8,393 nucleotides of DNA, taken from Nitrospiria bacterium (lineage in GTDB: Bacteria > Nitrospirota > Nitrospiria > JACQBZ01). The position numbers were made by a program, and so were the translations under genes. Each line of letters begins with the position of its first letter. The first letter of the stretch is position 1. Of this stretch, positions 6,156 through 8,393 are shown in pieces. The stretch covers positions 4,386 through 12,778 of the forward strand of contig CAKKOZ010000046.1 in the NCBI GenBank assembly GCA_919901335.1. Direction: 5' to 3'. The notes under the pieces are model-generated. The model saw only the letters and a program-made list of their open reading frames with translations. It did not search any database and was not told the origin of the DNA.

Positions 6156-7601
6156 CTATCCCTGCGTCCCGCCGACTGTGATGCCGTTGATTTTCAGTGT
6201 TGGAAGGCCGACGCCCACCGGCACGGACTGTCCGTCCTTGCCGCAGGTTCCAACCCCGGCGTCCAGTTGAAGATCGTTGCCGACCATCGTCACGCGTTTT
6301 AAAACATCCGGGCCGTTCCCGATCAGCGTCGCGCCTTTGACGGGCGCGGTTACTTTCCCGTCTTCGATCCGGTAGGCCTCGCTGGCCGAGAAGACGAACT
6401 TCCCGCTGGTGATGTCCACCTGCCCGCCCCCGAAGGATACGGCGTACAACCCATTTTTAACCGAACGAATGATTTCGTTTGGATCGGACTCCCCCGCCAG
6501 CATGAAGGTGTTCGTCATGCGCGGCATCGGGATATGCATGAAGCTTTCCCGTCGGCCGTTTCCGGTCGGGGCCATTCCCATCAGCTTTGCGTTCAGCTTA
6601 TCTTGGAGATAACCCTTCAATATCCCTTTTTCGATCAGGACGGTCCGATGGGTGGGCGTTCCCTCATCGTCAACGTTTAAAGACCCTCGCCGGCCCGGAA
6701 TCGTTCCGTCGTCTACAATCGTGCAGAGTTCGGAGGCCACCGATTTTCCAATCAGACCCGCGAAGGCCGAGGTCTGTTTCCGGTTGAAATCTCCTTCTAA
6801 GCCGTGGCCGATCGCTTCATGAAGCAGGATCCCCGGCCAGCCAGGGCCCAGGACGACATCCATCGTTCCGGCCGGCGCATCCACGGCCGAGAGATTTAAA
6901 ATGGCCTGACGGGCGGCCTCTTGGGTGTAGTCTTCAAAACGGCGGTTCTCCAAAAAGAAAGAATACTCGACGCGGCCGCCTCCTCCGTAACTGCCGATCT
7001 GCCGGTTCCCGTTCTCCTCCGCGATACAGGTCACGTTGAGCCGGGAGAGCGGCTGGACATCGCCCACGATCAGGCCGTCGGAGGTCACGATCAGGATCAC
7101 CTTGTGCTCGCTTGCGAAGGAGGCCATCACCTTTGTGATCCGCGGATCATAGCGGCGAGCCAGAATATCAATCTGATTTAACAGATCGATCTTCTCCTGA
7201 ACCGAAATATCCGAAACCGGCGTTTTGACCGGATAGAGACCCGTCCCGACGGCGCCGCTTCGAACCGGCACCGGTTTTCCTACCGTCGAATCATCCGCGA
7301 TATAGCGCGCCGTTCTCGCGGCCTCCGCCAGATTCTTAACCGTAATCTCGTCCGAATAGGCATACCCCGTCTTTTCTTCGGCCACGGCCCGGACCCCGAC
7401 GCCCTGCCCGACTGATTTCACGGCCTTCTTCACCATGCCTTCTTCAAGGCTGACCGACTCATTCGTCCGGTACTCAAAATAAAGGTCGGCGTAATCAATC
7501 TGTTTTCCCAGCGCCTTGCCGACCGTCTGCTCCAATTCAAGCGCGTTCAGATTGAATTTTTTTAGGAAAAAGTCCTCGGCCTTTGCAAGCTCCTTGGCCA
7601 C
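6156..7601 (-). CDS. tldD: TldD, catalytic subunit of the TldD/TldE metalloprotease
   Basis: This 481-residue protein is the catalytic TldD type. The active-site motif HEAIGH (HExxxH) is at residues 261-266 in LLHEAIGHGLEGDFNRK. The C-terminal GTCGKDGQ (Cys453) matches the conserved cysteine that completes metal binding in TldD. SYGGGGRVE, TVLIEKGILKGYLQDK, TGNGRRESF and MTNTFML are further family blocks. With TldE it should form a cytosolic chamber-like protease that cuts small or unfolded peptides. The start is GTG at 7599-7601, preceded by AAAGGA. The only nearby upstream ATG (7615-7617) is in another frame and meets a stop after four codons. The N-terminal segment from this GTG aligns with the usual start of the family. 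It is the first gene of the probable tldD-tldE-thrB-peptidase operon under the promoter at 7653-7681. No leader peptide or export signal is seen. Confidence 0.94.
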   Translation of the reverse strand: MAKELAKAEDFFLKKFNLNALELEQTVGKALGKQIDYADLYFEYRTNESVSLEEGMVKKAVKSVGQGVGVRAVAEEKTGYAYSDEITVKNLAEAARTARYIADDSTVGKPVPVRSGAVGTGLYPVKTPVSDISVQEKIDLLNQIDILARRYDPRITKVMASFASEHKVILIVTSDGLIVGDVQPLSRLNVTCIAEENGNRQIGSYGGGGRVEYSFFLENRRFEDYTQEAARQAILNLSAVDAPAGTMDVVLGPGWPGILLHEAIGHGLEGDFNRKQTSAFAGLIGKSVASELCTIVDDGTIPGRRGSLNVDDEGTPTHRTVLIEKGILKGYLQDKLNAKLMGMAPTGNGRRESFMHIPMPRMTNTFMLAGESDPNEIIRSVKNGLYAVSFGGGQVDITSGKFVFSASEAYRIEDGKVTAPVKGATLIGNGPDVLKRVTMVGNDLQLDAGVGTCGKDGQSVPVGVGLPTLKINGITVGGTQG

Positions 7602-7645
7602 ACTACGTCCTTTCCATCGCTTTCTATTGATTTAAGGGATGTTTA

Positions 7646-7678
7646 CGACGGTATTATACGGGGAAACGATGCGACGGT
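7646..7678. repeat. CGACGGT direct repeats spanning the tldD promoter
   Basis: The heptamer CGACGGT occurs at 7646-7652 and again at 7672-7678, 26 bp apart. One copy lies next to the -10 element at the predicted start site and the other overlaps the -35 element. A regulator bound at such a pair could block polymerase, but a 7-bp repeat can also arise by chance and no matching family is recognised. The repeat is seen; its role is speculative. Confidence 0.3.
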
Positions 7679-7681
7679 CAA
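7653..7681 (-). promoter_or_regulatory. Near-consensus sigma70 promoter for tldD-tldE-thrB
   Basis: Read on the minus strand the -35 hexamer is TTGACC (7676-7681, 5 of 6 matches) and the -10 hexamer is TATAAT (7653-7658, perfect), with exactly 17 bases between. An AT-rich tract immediately upstream (CTTTATTTCTTA) could act as an UP element. Transcription should begin near 7646, giving a leader of about 45 bases to the GTG of tldD. This is the best promoter match in the window and indicates steady vegetative expression. Confidence 0.78.
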
Positions 7682-7834
7682 TAAGAAATAAAGAGGAAAC
7701 CGGGGTAAAACAACGAGCAGAGCATCATAACATATTGTTTTATTTAGTTTAATTTAAAATTTAACCACAAGACGTCGTCCAGAGATAGTCAGCCATTAAA
7801 TCACCCTGTTAGTTTTGCTATTTCTTATTTTAAT
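7682..7834. other. AT-rich intergenic spacer between the ferredoxin and tldD genes
   Basis: This spacer is strikingly AT-rich compared with the rest of the window: 7724-7764 is about 90 percent A+T and 7806-7837 is also very AT-rich. The exception is a segment of roughly 44 bp (7764-7807) at about 50 percent G+C, which holds a tiny open frame. No GC-rich stem with a T-run is visible, so the expected terminator for the deacetylase-ferredoxin transcript is not evident. A weak second promoter-like pair for tldD (TTAAAC at 7747-7752, 17 bases, TATGAT at 7724-7729) can be drawn on the minus strand. The composition could reflect a promoter/UP-element region or an old insertion. Confidence 0.6.
7761..7796 (-). 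CDS. Possible 11-residue micro-ORF (MADYLWTTSCG)
   Basis: An ATG at 7794-7796 opens a 12-codon frame ending in TAA at 7761-7763. It encodes an 11-residue peptide rich in aromatic and hydroxy residues with a C-terminal Ser-Cys-Gly. A GGGTGAT stretch ending 4 bases before the ATG resembles part of a Shine-Dalgarno. The frame starts 38 bases after the ferredoxin stop on the same strand and coincides with a GC-balanced island in an otherwise AT-rich spacer. A frame this short is common by chance, I recognise no peptide family, and no maturation enzyme is adjacent apart from the TldD/TldE protease downstream. It could instead be part of a structured RNA or operator. Listed as a candidate only. Confidence 0.18.
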   Translation of the reverse strand: MADYLWTTSCG

Positions 7835-8167
7835 TCAGTCAGTTACGGTATTAGGGGCTTCCATCAAGAGCCGCTCGACCACCTCGCCCTTGACGATATG
7901 CCGGTCCATGATCTCATCCACATCTTCGAGCGTCCGGACGGTATACCAGACGCCGTCCGGATAGATCACGACCGACGGGCCGTTTGCGCAATGGTCCAGG
8001 CAGCCGGCCTTGTTGGCCCGGACGGTTTCTTTCAGCCCGCGTCGCTTCACCTCGGATGAGAAATGCTCCTGAATCTGTTTTGAGTTTTTCGCCGAGCAGG
8101 ATCCCCTCGGATCGTCCGGCGTCCGCTCATTGATACAGACGAAGATATGCTTTTTGAAACCCGGCAT
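7835..8167 (-). CDS. Thioredoxin-fold [2Fe-2S] ferredoxin
   Basis: This 110-residue protein belongs to the thioredoxin-like [2Fe-2S] ferredoxin family typified by Aquifex aeolicus Fd and Shethna-type proteins. The four cluster cysteines are C11 (HIFVCINER), C24 (DPRGSC), C56 and C60 (AGCLDHCANGP), giving the family spacing C-x12-C and C-x3-C. VVIYPDGVWYT (66-76) and the EDVDEIMDRHIVKGEVVERLL helix complete the fold. It is a soluble cytosolic electron carrier; its partner is unknown. The ATG overlaps the stop of the upstream deacetylase gene by one base (TGATG), and a GGGAG stretch in that gene's end serves as ribosome binding site, so the two are translated together. Length is typical of stand-alone members. 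No clear terminator follows. Confidence 0.9.
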   Translation of the reverse strand: MPGFKKHIFVCINERTPDDPRGSCSAKNSKQIQEHFSSEVKRRGLKETVRANKAGCLDHCANGPSVVIYPDGVWYTVRTLEDVDEIMDRHIVKGEVVERLLMEAPNTVTD

Positions 8168-8393
8168 CAGGCGTCTCCCGATAAATAAATCTCAAGATGA
8201 CGCTCCACCGATCGGGCCAGCGCATCGAGATTGTATCCCCCTTCCAGACAGGACAGGACCCGTCCCTGACAATAAAGACGGGCCCAATCTTTAACCATCC
8301 GCGTCATCTCCCCGAAGCCCTCCTCGGTCACGCGCATGTTGGCCAGAGGATCATCCCGATGGGCGTCGAAGCCGGCCGAAATCAGGATGAAGT
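8167..8393 (-). CDS. Histone deacetylase/acetoin-utilization family deacetylase, C-terminal part (truncated by window edge)
   Basis: The last 74 residues of a gene that enters from the right edge are visible. ISAGFDAHRDDPL near the visible start contains the Asp that, in this family, is a zinc ligand (the D of AGFD). RVLSCLEGGYNLDALA contains the GGY tyrosine that acts in catalysis. Both are standard for the bacterial deacetylase branch of the arginase/deacetylase superfamily (AcuC, HDAC-like and acetylpolyamine amidohydrolase-like proteins). These enzymes remove acetyl groups from lysines, polyamines or related amines using zinc; the substrate cannot be told from this fragment. The stop TGA shares its last base with the ferredoxin start. 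The N-terminal two-thirds or more lies outside the window, so completeness is unknown. Confidence 0.87.
   Translation of the reverse strand, partial: FILISAGFDAHRDDPLANMRVTEEGFGEMTRMVKDWARLYCQGRVLSCLEGGYNLDALARSVERHLEIYLSGDA

Noticed and set aside
7669..7752. 27-residue plus-strand frame starting in the tldD promoter, with GGGGA before its ATG
   Set aside because: It runs antisense through the clear tldD promoter, has no promoter of its own that I can see, and resembles nothing known.
7761..7796. PqqA- or mycofactocin-type precursor peptide
   Set aside because: The peptide is far shorter, lacks the E-x3-Y core of PqqA and the mycofactocin C-terminal pattern, and no radical SAM maturase is in the window.

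Overview
The window is a GC-rich bacterial chromosome segment, densely coded apart from one AT-rich spacer. The gene content (HpnC-HpnD-HpnE squalene route, a TldD/TldE pair, a plant/archaeal-type GHMP homoserine kinase, a histone-deacetylase-like hydrolase and a thioredoxin-fold [2Fe-2S] ferredoxin) would suit a free-living Gram-negative hopanoid producer such as Nitrospirota or a related environmental lineage. That placement is inferred from gene content and cannot be settled without a search. No mobile element, tRNA, rRNA or CRISPR array is visible.

Plus strand, 23-3123: a tightly packed hpnC-hpnD-hpnE cassette (3-bp gap, then a 4-bp ATGA overlap). It should convert farnesyl diphosphate to squalene through presqualene diphosphate and hydroxysqualene, feeding hopanoid synthesis. 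The cassette may continue upstream, because the first 20 bases read as the tail of another frame ending just before hpnC.

Minus strand, 3167-7601: read right to left, tldD-tldE-thrB-(zincin-like metallopeptidase) form a probable operon driven by a near-consensus sigma70-type promoter at 7653-7681. TldD and TldE make a metalloprotease of two related subunits that processes or degrades peptides. thrB makes O-phosphohomoserine for threonine synthesis. The last gene encodes a small HExxH metallopeptidase-family protein. Beyond it, a 62-residue, highly basic protein gene (3167-3355) has its own good promoter, a leader inverted repeat and an ideal Shine-Dalgarno sequence. It faces hpnE tail to tail across 43 bp.

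Minus strand, 7835-8393: the C-terminal part of a histone deacetylase/acetoin-utilization-type deacetylase runs off the right edge. It overlaps a [2Fe-2S] ferredoxin gene by one base (TGATG). Between this pair and tldD lies a 233-bp spacer holding the tldD promoter, an AT-rich stretch and, inside that stretch, a roughly 44-bp GC-balanced island encoding a possible 11-residue peptide.

Most of the window is recognisable housekeeping or accessory metabolism. The least explained parts are the spacer with its micro-ORF, the small basic protein with its leader hairpin, and the coupling of a deacetylase to a ferredoxin. I see no clear evidence of a wholly new multi-gene system.
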